64,000 nt of DNA from Laccaria trichodermophora (Eukaryota > Basidiomycota > Agaricomycetes > Agaricales > Hydnangiaceae). Shown here one piece after another: positions 33,303 through 44,434 of the stretch; positions within the stretch are counted from its first letter, which is position 1, and each line of letters opens with the position of its first letter. A program made the translations under genes and the position numbers. The DNA lies in contig JACTVC010000007.1 in assembly GCA_018417955.1 (NCBI GenBank), positions 1,674,001 to 1,738,000 of the forward strand. The letters are read 5' to 3'. The notes under the pieces were generated by a model. It did not search any database and was not told the origin of the DNA. It saw nothing but the letters and a program-made list of their open reading frames with translations.

Positions 33303-36300
33303 CTCCTTCCGAGGGGCTCCTTTCCATTCTGATCGGACAGCCGCCCATGTCTCGCCAATGCAATAGACCTCTATTTTGACCTCATGGAAATTATATTCGC
33401 CGTCTTATCGAGATTCAGTCTGTTCCTGATACCGCTCTCCATCCAATATTTTTTGAACCCCTCTAAGATTCATCCTGTCCTTGGCATACCCGCAGAATCC
33501 GTCTTCCTGGCAAGCACCTCCTTTCTCTTGAAACCTCCCATTGGTATTTTTTTTCTATTTACTGTATCATTCTCCTGTACTTACCCTGTTCTTTCTATGA
33601 ATTGTATTGTTGATTTTGTATCTTCTGTAGGGATAGCTGCTGCTCAGCTTTGGTCCTCTTGTTCCAGTCAAGTATTATGGAACGACACGTCGTGATTACT
33701 GAGATGTCAGGGAGCAACTAGGAGCAATTGCCAAGTAGAACCGATTTTTTTCTCCGAGAGACATGGAGGGCGCTTAGAGTGGCGCTCATACTTCCTAACG
33801 CTAGTGACACGACTGTTGTTCTGAAAGCCTTTGGAGATAAAAAAAAGCGTTGGATACTGCTTGATATTAGGTGGTACCACTTGAGGGTATTGATGATGGA
33901 AGAGATTTTATCTTGATGTCGCCACAACATGAATGAACTAAGAATGAACTTCAAGTTTAATCCAGGATATGATGGATCCAATGAAATGCGCCCTTAAACA
34001 ATCGATAATTAAACTTTAACCGTTACCGTCTCCAGAAGAACAAATAGCAAGAAGTCCTCGTTAGACTTTACAGTCACCCTAAAATTACTTTGGGGCGGTG
34101 GTGATGCATCCTTGGTCAGAGAATAGTTAATGTTCAGAATCTCAACAACTCACATCATACAATGGCGGGGGTATTAACACGCATCTGCGATTCTAAATCT
34201 CTATCTTCTTTGAGCTCCATTCCAAAACACAGGACACTATGTCCGAGATCTCCAACACAGACAATCAAGGTATGTTCAAGGCGCAACACAAGACGCGCAA
34301 GATCCTTGAACTAGACACCAAACCTCTGTCCATAGACGTAGAGAAACTTCGCCAAGGTTTGTGCTTGCGGGCCCTCCTTGCGTTGACGCCCACCCCCAAA
34401 AAATACGAGGAGCTTGTAACATATGTCTGTGATGAGGAAATAGAGAATGATGAATCCTATTTTGCTGACGTATGGCATTTCTGTATACAAGCTTGAGTGA
34501 GGGTGCTTCGGGGTTGGAAGGAAGAAAGTACAGTTTGCATACCATAGAAAATACTTGAGCTCGGTTTCAGGAGAAAGAAAATGCCCAACAAGGAAGGATG
34601 TGCGTTCGGCTGGTATCCAGAGGAAAGGGCAGATCTGAGATGTTTTGAAGAAATACCCTAGGGAGATTGGTATCAGGATGAGAAGAGCTAATATCGATGT
34701 CACCAGTAAATATGTTCATGTTTGTTATGTTGGAGTGGGGATAAAGTAGATACGAACGCGAACGCTGCACCAGGGAGCACCATTTGGGCTCGATGTAAAC
34801 TGACAAGGAACATCGGGATGACGACGGACAAAAACAAACGGTGCGACGGGTAGGGGATGAACTGGTGAAATGGGTAGGGGACAAAATTACGACGCTACGA
34901 ACCGAAGAAAGGGCACGTCGCCTGTGTCGGAGTGAATGAAGAGGGGAACACAGAAATGAAGGGACCGCTGCTACAATCTCCAATGGCTAAGTATGTAACG
35001 TTCAACGACTTCAGCTTTTGACTCCGATTGCAGACAGATCGTCAAGAACCGTGAACTACGTGCTTGACCCACAAACCAAGGGTGTTGTCAACCCAACATG
35101 CGTTGTGTGTACCCGTCGCGGATGTACGAATCCACCATCGTAGGTCCACGTATCTCTGTGTTTGCGATGTTTTGAAACTGCAATTTCGGCATTAGGCTGG
35201 GATTGCGCAACTTGAAAGGGAGAGGCGATTTCCCGAACTTGTGCGAAAACTATTCTTCAGGAATTAGACGGCGGGGTGGTAGAAACGGAGGCAGAATAGA
35301 ATGGGCGTTCGAGTGGGTAGCTTCTGGGGTGACGAGAAAGCATGATCGTCACGTTGGGAGGGAGTGAGGGACGAGTGCATCGCCATTTTTACAAAGATTG
35401 GGCTTCGATTGAAGTTGGTGAGTACGAATCTCACCCGATTCCATTCTCCACACACCTATTTTTTACCTGCTCGTACACCACGCAGCCCCACCCATCCGCT
35501 TGCTAGTTCCCACCACTCCACTCAATCTTCTTTCGCCGTCACTCCCGATTTGCGCCAACACTGACCAACAGCTGTCCCTGCAAAAACCTTCCCCGCCTTC
35601 CACCATTGGAGCAACAAAGACCCCACCCGATTACGTTAACCCAACTAAGGCAAGTCAGCCATCCTAGCGAGTCAGCTCTACGTGATGAGCGTTGGCACAG
35701 AGGCTGAACACTTCGCGCTTGAGAGCCGTTAAAATTCGACAGTTGAAGGAGCACCCTCGGTATAGGCATACGCGGATGTATATTTTGCCCATCACATCCG
35801 ACGTGTGTGACAATGGTATGAAATCGCTTGTACGAGGATCGTCGCGCGATGATAGGTCTATAAAAACCCTGAGGTGAGCAATTCCGCATCGCAAAGGATG
35901 ATGGGGGAGGACTAGGATGTTGTCATGTCAGGGTGGCGATAGATTGGGATTTATGAGGGGTAGTCGATAGAGTTTTGTTGCGTCCAATATGCAGGCCGAA
36001 GAACTGGAGGGAAGTTGTCGAAGTGGAGACACATTGCGTGGTGCTGAAGATGCATAAGCAGTATGCCGCGTTGGTATGTGGAACATCGGTAAACTCACTG
36101 GCAATGTGGCTTGACTAGCTTGACCGTTGAACGTTGAACGTTGAATGTTGAACGTTGAGTGGGTAGTGGATTACTGTCTCAAAGGGTTGCGACGATGAGC
36201 CCGCATTGTTGATGGTCATCTTGACGTTGACCAGCTCCTTCTGTTGTTACGGTGGTCTCTAGCCCCTTCTGCTCTTTTGTCTGACATTCCTAGCCATCCG

Positions 36301-37284
36301 CAGCTCGTCCAACAAGTTCCTCCGCTACTACGAAGCGTTCTCTTCGTCATGTTGAGCCACAGGTAGGTGTAAGTGAGAGCACTCGCAGCCGACCACAGCT
36401 GAAGATGGCATCCTTTCTGTCGACTGAGCCAAGGACGTTCTACGCCATTTACATTCGATGCATCTAGCGCTGTCTGGAGCAAGTCTGGAGTCGATAATGG
36501 GGTTGATGGGAAGATGGGTCTGAATCGTGGGAAGTTAGAATCCCACCCTGATGCTGCCTGCAGCTCAATAAAGTTCACGGTGGAATCAAACACTGCCTGT
36601 GCAATGTGTATCCTCCTACCTAAGGGTCAGTCATTCATTTTATTCTGATTTTTTTTAACACCCAAATGACCAAATGAGCGAAGGATGGGCTAGATCACGG
36701 TAGAAGGTCTCCGTCATAAGTAGGTATCGTGCAACGTAACCCGTCTCATACAAAGCCCAACTTGACACTCAGCTAATAAAAGCACAGGAACGACGTGTTT
36801 ATAATTATCAACCTAAAGTGGGAAGGCACGTCATCATCGATTGTTGACGAGCAATGCCAATAGAGGATGTTCCTCAAATCCCCCCCGCTAGATAACGGCT
36901 TGAATAGCTCGATGCTTTTCATGATGATTTCGTTTGTAACATCAAGAATGCCAAAAACTGTCAAGGGCGGCTCTTTGCGTGCTCCGATGGGGCCCAAAGC
37001 GCGCAACAGACATCGGACCGTGTCCATCTAGGTATCGCGGGTCAGAGGCTTTTTTTTCTTCCTGTCGATCTCTCGATGCATATGCTCACAATATGCAATG
37101 TAGACCCGCTGACTGCTTATCCATACGTCAACACGGCGTCCGTCATGTCTGGGGGGTCTATGCATGTCTATTTCCTTGGCATTCTGTCCTTACGCCGGCT
37201 ATCACAGATCGGAGTAGACCTTCGTATGCTTTTGTTTTCTTTCTGTCGTCTTGGGCCACCCCCTTGTAGGCACTAAACTTACTC
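33303..37284. other. unassigned interval between the retrotransposon and the pheromone gene
   Basis: Many short frames, none recognisable. Two segments, read in the direction of 33384-33560 (+) and of 34703-34560 (-), show related peptides (LFLIPLSIQYFLNPSKIHP and LILIPISLGYFFKTSQICP), so they look like inverted decayed copies of one sequence. A short tandem GTTGAACG run lies at 36125-36158. I see no RNA gene or element ends. Confidence 0.4.
34239..34496 (+). CDS. hypothetical short frame, 85 residues
   Basis: The ATG is at 34239 (MSEISNTDNQGMFK), with an 85-codon frame after a plausible pyrimidine-rich leader. It may instead be a first exon ending before GTATGT at 34270. Composition is not low complexity. 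No family recognised; it may not be a gene. Confidence 0.2.
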   Translation: MSEISNTDNQGMFKAQHKTRKILELDTKPLSIDVEKLRQGLCLRALLALTPTPKKYEELVTYVCDEEIENDESYFADVWHFCIQA

Positions 37285-37563
37285 CTATGCCTTCAAGTCA
37301 TCCAAGTCAGTGATTGATGCTGGGCCTCCAAGTTCGTGTCTGACCTTGTCAAAGTCTTCGGCGTCTGGTTTTCCGAGACCGTTGTTGCCGAAGAACAACA
37401 AGTCCCTCCGAATAGACAAGAAAATTACCCAAGAGTTCACTTCTATAACGCTTGGCAGCATTTCGTAGCCCTTCCGGTCTTCAGGCACACATGTGTCCTC
37501 AATTTCACCTGTTCTGCCGAGGTGCTTCAGCTCATCCCAATGACAATCAAACTCAACGGTCAC
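37285..37563 (-). CDS. hypothetical short frame, 92 residues
   Basis: The minus-strand frame starts MTVEFDCHWDELKHLG and has an acidic C-terminus with a D/E/K composition typical of coding sequence. It is divergent from the pheromone precursor gene, whose start lies 167 bp away. No family recognised. Confidence 0.25.
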   Translation of the reverse strand: MTVEFDCHWDELKHLGRTGEIEDTCVPEDRKGYEMLPSVIEVNSWVIFLSIRRDLLFFGNNGLGKPDAEDFDKVRHELGGPASITDLDDLKA

Positions 37564-37654
37564 CTCTTACGCCACCCAAAGGACAATGAAAAGTCCTTAC
37601 TCAAAAACACAGGTCAAAGCGTCGAATTTGAGTCCAGACCTGTGGACGTTCAGG

Positions 37655-37660
37655 TATAAA
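37655..37660 (+). promoter_or_regulatory. TATA box of the pheromone precursor gene
   Basis: TATAAA lies 70 bp upstream of the ATG at 37730, followed by a CT-rich stretch (CATCTCCTCTCAATTCTCCA) likely to hold the transcription start. An ACAAT word at 37584 could be an HMG-factor site, a weak observation. Confidence 0.55.
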
Positions 37661-37729
37661 ATGACTCGACATCTCCTCTCAATTCTCCAGTCGCAAAACC
37701 TCTTTTCGCAACTACACACAACCTCACAA

Positions 37730-37828
37730 ATGGATTCATTCTCTACCATCTCTACCTCCACCGATTCCATCCCCGCCAACTACGAGGGAGGTGGTTCGGG
37801 CAACAACGCTTATTGCGTCATTGCTTGA
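37730..37828 (+). CDS. lipopeptide mating-pheromone precursor with CaaX end
   Basis: Basidiomycete pheromones are short peptides, farnesylated on the Cys of a C-terminal CaaX box, and recognised by STE3-type receptors. The 32-codon frame starts MDSFSTISTSTDS and ends GGGSGNNAYCVIA*, where CVIA is the CaaX box. An NYE pair before the Gly-rich stretch fits the usual processing point about a dozen residues from the Cys. It is shorter than the common 50-60 residues. A GT...AG intron appears in the 3' leader (about 37871-37937). No receptor gene was recognised in the window, so this may be a non-mating-locus pheromone-like gene. Element B begins 423 bp downstream. Confidence 0.7.
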   Translation: MDSFSTISTSTDSIPANYEGGGSGNNAYCVIA

Positions 37829-38251
37829 GTGCGTTCGCTTGCGCACATTCTGCCAGGTTATAATTATTCGTGAGTCACTACACGCTCTTTATCGTATTGT
37901 ATTCGTTTTTACTGATTTCAATTTTTTTTTGCACAGAACGGCCTTTGAATTTTACGGCTCATGGATTTAATTACTATCCCACACCATTATGACCATTACT
38001 ATTTCCGTCGTTGTTTCGGTTTGGATGGAGGTTGGGAGGGGACAGACTGAGTACTAGCGGCGTGCGCGATATTTTTTATGAGTTTCAATTTATTGCAATT
38101 GTATAGTGAACGGGTGTTGCAGTACATTATTGATTGAGCGGGTTTTTGTCAATTACCTCTCAGCCTGCGAAGACTTGGCATGAGATAGAATCCGCGAGCC
38201 CTTCAACAACCACGTTTCCCCCTCCTCCCTGATCACCGTTTCCTTCCTTAA

Positions 38252-41200
38252 GAGTGGTAGCTACAACTTATATGATATACATAAGGCAAATGCCTGCACA
38301 GATATTTAATTGTAGCCAAGGAAATCTATGATATGAAATGGTTTGGCAAATATATGAAATCTATTTCTTTCTCTGCCAGCCCTATATTTCTTTCCCTACC
38401 TAGGCCGATGTTTTATCTATTTCTTTCCCCCATTCACTCATTTCTTTGGTTGCCTAGGCTGATGTTTTAGCTATTTCTTTCCCTCCCAGCCCTATATTTC
38501 TTTGCTTGCCTAGGCTGATGTTTTATCTATTTCTTTGGCTGCCTAGGCCGATGTTTTAGCCATTTCTTTCCTTCCCAGCCCTATATTTCTTTGCTTGCCT
38601 AGGCTGATGTTTTATCTATTTCTTTGATTGCCTAGGCTGATGTTTTAGATATTTCTTTCCCTCCCAGCCCTATATTTCTTTGGTTGCCTAAGGCTATGTT
38701 TTGGATATTTCTTTGGTTGCTTAGGCCAATGTTTTAGCTATTTCTTTCCCTCCCAGCCCTATATTTCTTTGGTTGCCTAGGCCAATGTTTTAGATATTTC
38801 TTTCTCTCCCAGCTCTATATTTCTTTGCTTGCCTAGGGTGATGTTTTAGATATTTCTTTGGCTGCCTAGGCCGATGTTTTAGCTATTTCTTTGGTTGCCT
38901 AGGCCTACATTTTAGCTATTTCTTTCCCTCCCAGCCCTACATTTCTTTGCTTGCCTAGGCCTATGTTTTATCAATTTCTTTCCTCCCATTCACCTATTTC
39001 TTTCCCTCCCAGCCACATATTTCTTTGCTTGCCTAGGCCGATGTTTTAGCTATTTCTTTCTTTCCCAGGCTGCATTTCCAAATATAGTAATGCACAGTTT
39101 TTAAACTGGGAAATGGAAATAAAATGGCAGAAAATTCTGGGCCAAAAATGGGGAGGTGCTCACTGTTGTTGATGACATGGAGCATTGGTCTAGAGTGGTC
39201 TTCCAAATTTGTAAAACTACCCAGAAATACCCAGAAAAAATATACAGATGGTGGCTAGGATATCAGACACTGCTTTCAGGGTCCACCATATATATCCAAA
39301 ATAAGAAAATATCCTCAGGGATGCCAAAAGTGGAAGAAACCAATGATACATATACTGGCTGATCAGGAGGGTGGTCACATGACCAATTTCCACAAGTGGT
39401 CAAAACAAAAAAAGTTGTAGCCCTGCACTGTAGTTTTCCAAATCTGTTTGAATCATGTCCTAGAGTGCTCCTGTTGTGCAGATATGTTGATAAAGATCTT
39501 TCTGACCACTGGCTTTTTCAACCTTTTGCACTTTTCTCCATCCATGAAAACAATATGATTTCAACACATTCAGAAAGCTAAGAGGAGGGCTACAATGATT
39601 GTGTCATGGGAAATTTCACCCAAAAGGAAGGTGCATCCCTTTTAAAAAAACAGGAAATTGACAATGACAGACTAAAAAAGATTACAGATTGAATACAAAA
39701 ATCAGTCATGGACTCCAATATCTATGAACAAACAACCACAGACTACAAAAAGTTGGATATTGACTACAAAGTTTACCAATAAACTACAAAAGACTACAAA
39801 GATTGGACATAGATCACATAGAAAAGTTTACATCAAGTCTCAGCTTGGACAGCTAGTTTGGCCAAGTTCAAGCATGTATGTATTTGATAAAGACATTATA
39901 CTGAAGATGGACTTGAACCAGACAGAGATGGTAGAGAAGACACTGGGTTGGTCATCTTCTGATATGCTACTTGGATGTCTGACATAGACATGGATCTTGC
40001 TGCTGGATATGGCCTTGGATAGATTGCTTAACATCCATGGCATTGAACTTGAAGCAGATGCTGATGTGGTCATGAACATCCCCACTGTTAGTTTTACAAC
40101 TTTGTCACTGTCTGGCTCTGGCATAGAACTTGCATCTCTGACACTGAGATGGTTGTTGTTGGTGGATATGGACTTGTCCAGATTGCTTTACATACTTTTC
40201 TTTGCTGATATGTTGATTGGGCACTTTATCATTCATATCTTGGTTGGATGTATAGGTGGAAGAGCTGAAGATGGATGTGGTGATTGAAGTCATCACTGGA
40301 TGGAATAACAAGTTCAAGCTTGGGTCTGAAGCATGTCTGGGATGCCTTGATAGATTGGGTAGTGATTGCTCATCTTGGTCTTTGACTATATGAACTTGGT
40401 CAGAAGGTGGAGGAGCACCAGAACCATGGACATGTCACTATACTTAAAGTTGCATGATGGTCAGACTTCATGTCACCCTAAGTTGTTGTAAGATCTGCCT
40501 TGTCTTGGAGCTGATGTATAGATAGCTGCAACTATACTTCACAACTTGAAATACTAGCTTGGCCAAAAGCAAACACAGGTACATTTGCTAAAAGATGTTA
40601 TAGTAAAGGTGGACTGTCCCTCTCAGTACAAAGCTTAGCTTGAACAATTGTAGTAGACCTAACTGCTGTAATCAAAGAAGTGGATACTACAAACCTATAA
40701 TCAGCTGTTTGCAGTCTTTGGTTGTCTGTTAGTAGATATTGTAGTCCATAACTGATTTTTGTAGTCTATCTGGAGTCTTTTTAGTCTGTCATTGTCAATT
40801 TCCTGTTTTTTTACCAATCTTTGTAGTCTTTTGTAGTTTATTGGTAAACTTTGTAGTCAATATCCAACTTTTTGTAGTCTGTGGTTGTGTGTTAGTAGAT
40901 ATTGGAGTCCATGACTGATTTTTGTAGTCTATCTGGAGTCTTTTTTAGTCTGTCATTGTCAATTTCCTGTTTTTTTAAAAGGGATGCACCTTCCTTTTGG
41001 GTGAAATTTCCCATGACACAATCATTGTAGCCCTCCTCTTAGCTTTCTGAATGTGTTGAAATCATATTGTTTTCATGGATGGAGAAAAGTGCAAAAGGTT
41101 GAAAAAGCCAGTGGTCAGAAAGATCTTTATCAACATATCTGCACAACAGGAGCACTCTAGGACATGATTCAAACAGATTTGGAAAACTACAGTGCAGGGC

Positions 41201-42279
41201 TACAACTTTTTTTGTTTTGACCACTTGTGGAAATTGGTCATGTGACCACCCTCCTGATCAGCCAGTATATGTATCATTGGTTTCTTCCACTTTTGGCATC
41301 CCTGAGGATATTTTCTTATTTTGGATATATATGGTGGACCCTGAAAGCAGTGTCTGATATCCTAGCCACCATCTGTATATTTTTTCTGGGTATTTCTGGG
41401 TAGTTTTACAAATTTGGAAGACCACTCTAGACCAATGCTCCATGTCATCAACAACAGTGAGCACCTCCCCATTTTTGGCCCAGAATTTTCTGCCATTTTA
41501 TTTCCATTTCCCAGTTTAAAAACTGTGCATTACTATATTTGGAAATGCAGCCTGGGAAAGAAAGAAATAGCTAAAACATCGGCCTAGGCAAGCAAAGAAA
41601 TATGTGGCTGGGAGGGAAAGAAATAGGTGAATGGGAGGAAAGAAATTGATAAAACATAGGCCTAGGCAAGCAAAGAAATGTAGGGCTGGGAGGGAAAGAA
41701 ATAGCTAAAATGTAGGCCTAGGCAACCAAAGAAATAGCTAAAACATCGGCCTAGGCAGCCAAAGAAATATCTAAAACATCACCCTAGGCAAGCAAAGAAA
41801 TATAGAGCTGGGAGAGAAAGAAATATCTAAAACATTGGCCTAGGCAACCAAAGAAATATAGGGCTGGGAGGGAAAGAAATAGCTAAAACATTGGCCTAAG
41901 CAACCAAAGAAATATCCAAAACATAGCCTTAGGCAACCAAAGAAATATAGGGCTGGGAGGGAAAGAAATATCTAAAACATCGGCCTAGGCAGCCAAAGAA
42001 ATAGATAAAACATCAGCCTAGGCAAGCAAAGAAATACAGGGCTGGGAAGGAAAGAAATGGCTAAAACATCAGCCTAGGCAACCAAAGAAATGAGTGAATG
42101 GGGGAAAGAAATAGATAAAACATCGGCCTAGGTAGGGAAAGAAATATAGGGCTGGCAGAGAAAGAAATAGATTTCATATATTTGCCAAACCATTTCATAT
42201 CATAGATTTCCTTGGCTACAATTAAATATCTGTGCAGGCATTTGCCTTATGTATTTTAAATACATTGCAGCTACTAGTG
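38252..42279. mobile_element. foldback element B (about 4.0 kb, subfamily 1)
   Basis: Second copy of element A. The right end is offset by exactly 35747 and the left end by 35658, because B has 89 more bases in its left outer array. The flanking 7-bp repeat is TCCTTAA (38245-38251 and 42280-42286). The frames inside (for example at 39156, 39396 and 39997) are identical to those of element A, so the two copies diverged recently. The arms are about 1557 and 1468 bp around a loop of about 1.0 kb. Confidence 0.9.
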
Positions 42280-42671
42280 TCCTTAAATTCCTCGTGGCCT
42301 CTCCCTTTGCGAGCCCTCTCAAAGTCCTTCACCGAGGTTGGCATTGCTGTGCCTTGCCAGGAACTTCTGTCCCGCGAGATGGTACCTCGTTCGGCGTCGT
42401 GTGCAACAAAGCCGAATCTCCATGCATCAACAAAGAAGTTGAACGAGGGATTGTGTCATCGAGAGCGGAGAGAGAGGTGAGGAAAGTGTCTGCGGCCGCT
42501 CAATTACGCATCTACGAGGCCGTTCGGGATCATAACGAGAAAATGGATGGAGACCAGGGACACGGGAGGCAGGAGACTGTTAGGCTAGAAGTTGGCGAGA
42601 GCAAGAGCAGTTCAGAATGGTCATGTGACCTTATTGCGTCTCCCACTTCGTGTCGTCTCAACTCTTCTTAG
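42280..42671 (+). CDS. hypothetical frame interrupted by element B
   Basis: After removing element B and one TCCTTAA, a frame from about 38190 continues across the junction and runs to the stop at 42669-42671. It contains VEDG-poor, Arg/Glu-rich sequence such as KVSAAAQLRIYEAVRDHNEK. No start or family is recognised and it may be chance. Confidence 0.2.
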
Positions 42672-43175
42672 CCTAACTCTCCAAACCTTATCCACATCCG
42701 CTCGGACGGCCTCTCTTTCGCACTTACTGACTGGAATGCGCGTACCCCCACCAGTACGTCCTCTAGGCCTCCCCAAAAAATTGTGCCCCCAACGTGCATG
42801 GCACTATGTTTTTCAGTTTTCAGTCTTCATCGGCGTGCTCTTTCGCTGCTACGTGTATTGATGGAGGTTCCCATTGAACGTTAGGTTTCGGAAAGAAAGA
42901 TGGGCGATGCATGTTGGATAAAGTCCGGGAAGGCAATGATCCAAAGGTACGTTGTCAAGTACTGCAACGTGGCTTACACCTGAATTACAGTACAATCAGC
43001 ATTTTTCACATAAAGAAATGACTCACTGAATCGAAATACCTGGAGAGTCGGTTCCGGATGAAATCCGCCACATGATGTCATAAACCCCTTTCCTATTATT
43101 TATCGAAGTCACGTCCCATGACTCCAGTATAAGGAGTCCGCTCGAGCTTGAGTCCAAGCCTTAACCACGACAACC
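42672..43175. other. upstream region of DUF4419 copy 1
   Basis: No gene seen. The last 40 bases (CGAGCTTGAGTCCAAGCC onward) resemble the sequence just before DUF4419 copy 2, so the duplicated block includes part of the leader. Confidence 0.4.
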
Positions 43176-44434
43176 ATGCCAGTAACCTTTTCGCCCACAT
43201 CCCTGCCCGCCGAATCCTTCCCTCTAACCGTCGCGTCTACACCGCTCTCCCCATCATCCCTCCTCGCCTCCGCCTGCCCCCAACAATCCCGCCTCTGCGC
43301 CTCCCTCCTCCAATCCTCCCTCCCAGCCGGATCGCACAACACCATTCCAAAACGAAACGGTCTTGTGCACACCATAGTCGAAGCATACAATAGACACAGA
43401 CACCTCCGCCTCCGCCCGGACGACATATGGACCGCCATCCTCATCCAATTTAATTTCTTCGTCAACGGGCGGAGTGAGCAGCTCCGGTCTCAGTTCGTTG
43501 CGCATAAGGGGAAGAAGGGGCTTGTTGTACATGCACAGGGGAATCGGTATACCGTCAATTTTGGCGCCATGGCGAAGGATATTACGTGGGAGTTGGAGAA
43601 GAACATTTTAGATCCCTCTTTGCGTGCGTGGATCCTCCCGAAATTCACCACGACGACTACGACGGATACAATCATCGCTTCTGTGATTATGATGTCGAGT
43701 ATGAAGAAGTACTTCAGTTACAGGTTCTGTCTTGACTGCGGGATTCCCAGCGTTACGCTTGAAGGCGAGCAGGAGGATTGGGAAGAAATCTTGCGGAGGA
43801 TTGAGAAATTGAAGGAATATGGGGTGGAGGCGACAGGGTGGTATCACTTGCTACGCCCTATATTGGTGCAGTTCGTGGCGGCGTTTGATAACCCAGCGAG
43901 TGAGGAGAATAAGGAATTCTGGGGGAAGGTGTGTCATCGTAAGGGGGGAGGGAGCGGCCCGACCTATCTTGGTGGATGGGTGACAGCGTTCTGCGCATTT
44001 GATGAGGACGGAAAGTGGCTTGGACACAAGTTTAAAGACGGGGTCGTAGAGGTACGCTCGTTCGTCATTGCTCCAATCTATATTCACTTGTTACATAGGC
44101 AGAATCATTGCAAGGACCAGACCCTACCACCCTGTCCGCATCTGATTTTTTTGCCACCTACACTCAAGATTCAAAGACTTGGAGTCAAAGCGAAGCATTC
44201 CTAATCCTATCCGGGACGCGATATCACCTTGTTGACACGAACGACATTCCAGCAGGATGCACGGGTGTGAATGTCCTCGTTGACGATAACGGGGACGAGG
44301 TCCCGTGCATGATGACTGCGGGTTTGTTTGGAACGGAAATCTCTGGTGATGTAGAAGGGAAAAGGGACACGGTGAGACCGGTTTCGGGGTGGTGGATGTT
44401 TGAGAAGGTAGTTGAAGGCGAGGGGAAGCACTAG
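43176..44434 (+). CDS. DUF4419-family protein, copy 1
   Basis: DUF4419 is a domain of unknown function common in fungi. ATG 43176 (MPVTFSPTSLPAES); exon 1 to 44051, intron 44052-44098, exon 2 to the TAG at 44432-44434, 403 residues. Family-like blocks are NGLVHTIVEAYNRHRHLRLR, DDIWTAILIQFNFFVNGRSE, SVIMMSSMKKYFSYRFCLDCG and GGWVTAFCAFDEDGKWLGH. Element D inserts at the very end: the target duplication GGGGAAG covers Gly-Lys of the tail, and element bases replace the original last residues Thr-Asp with a single His before a new stop. The product should be almost unchanged, but its 3' leader now lies in the element. Confidence 0.75.
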
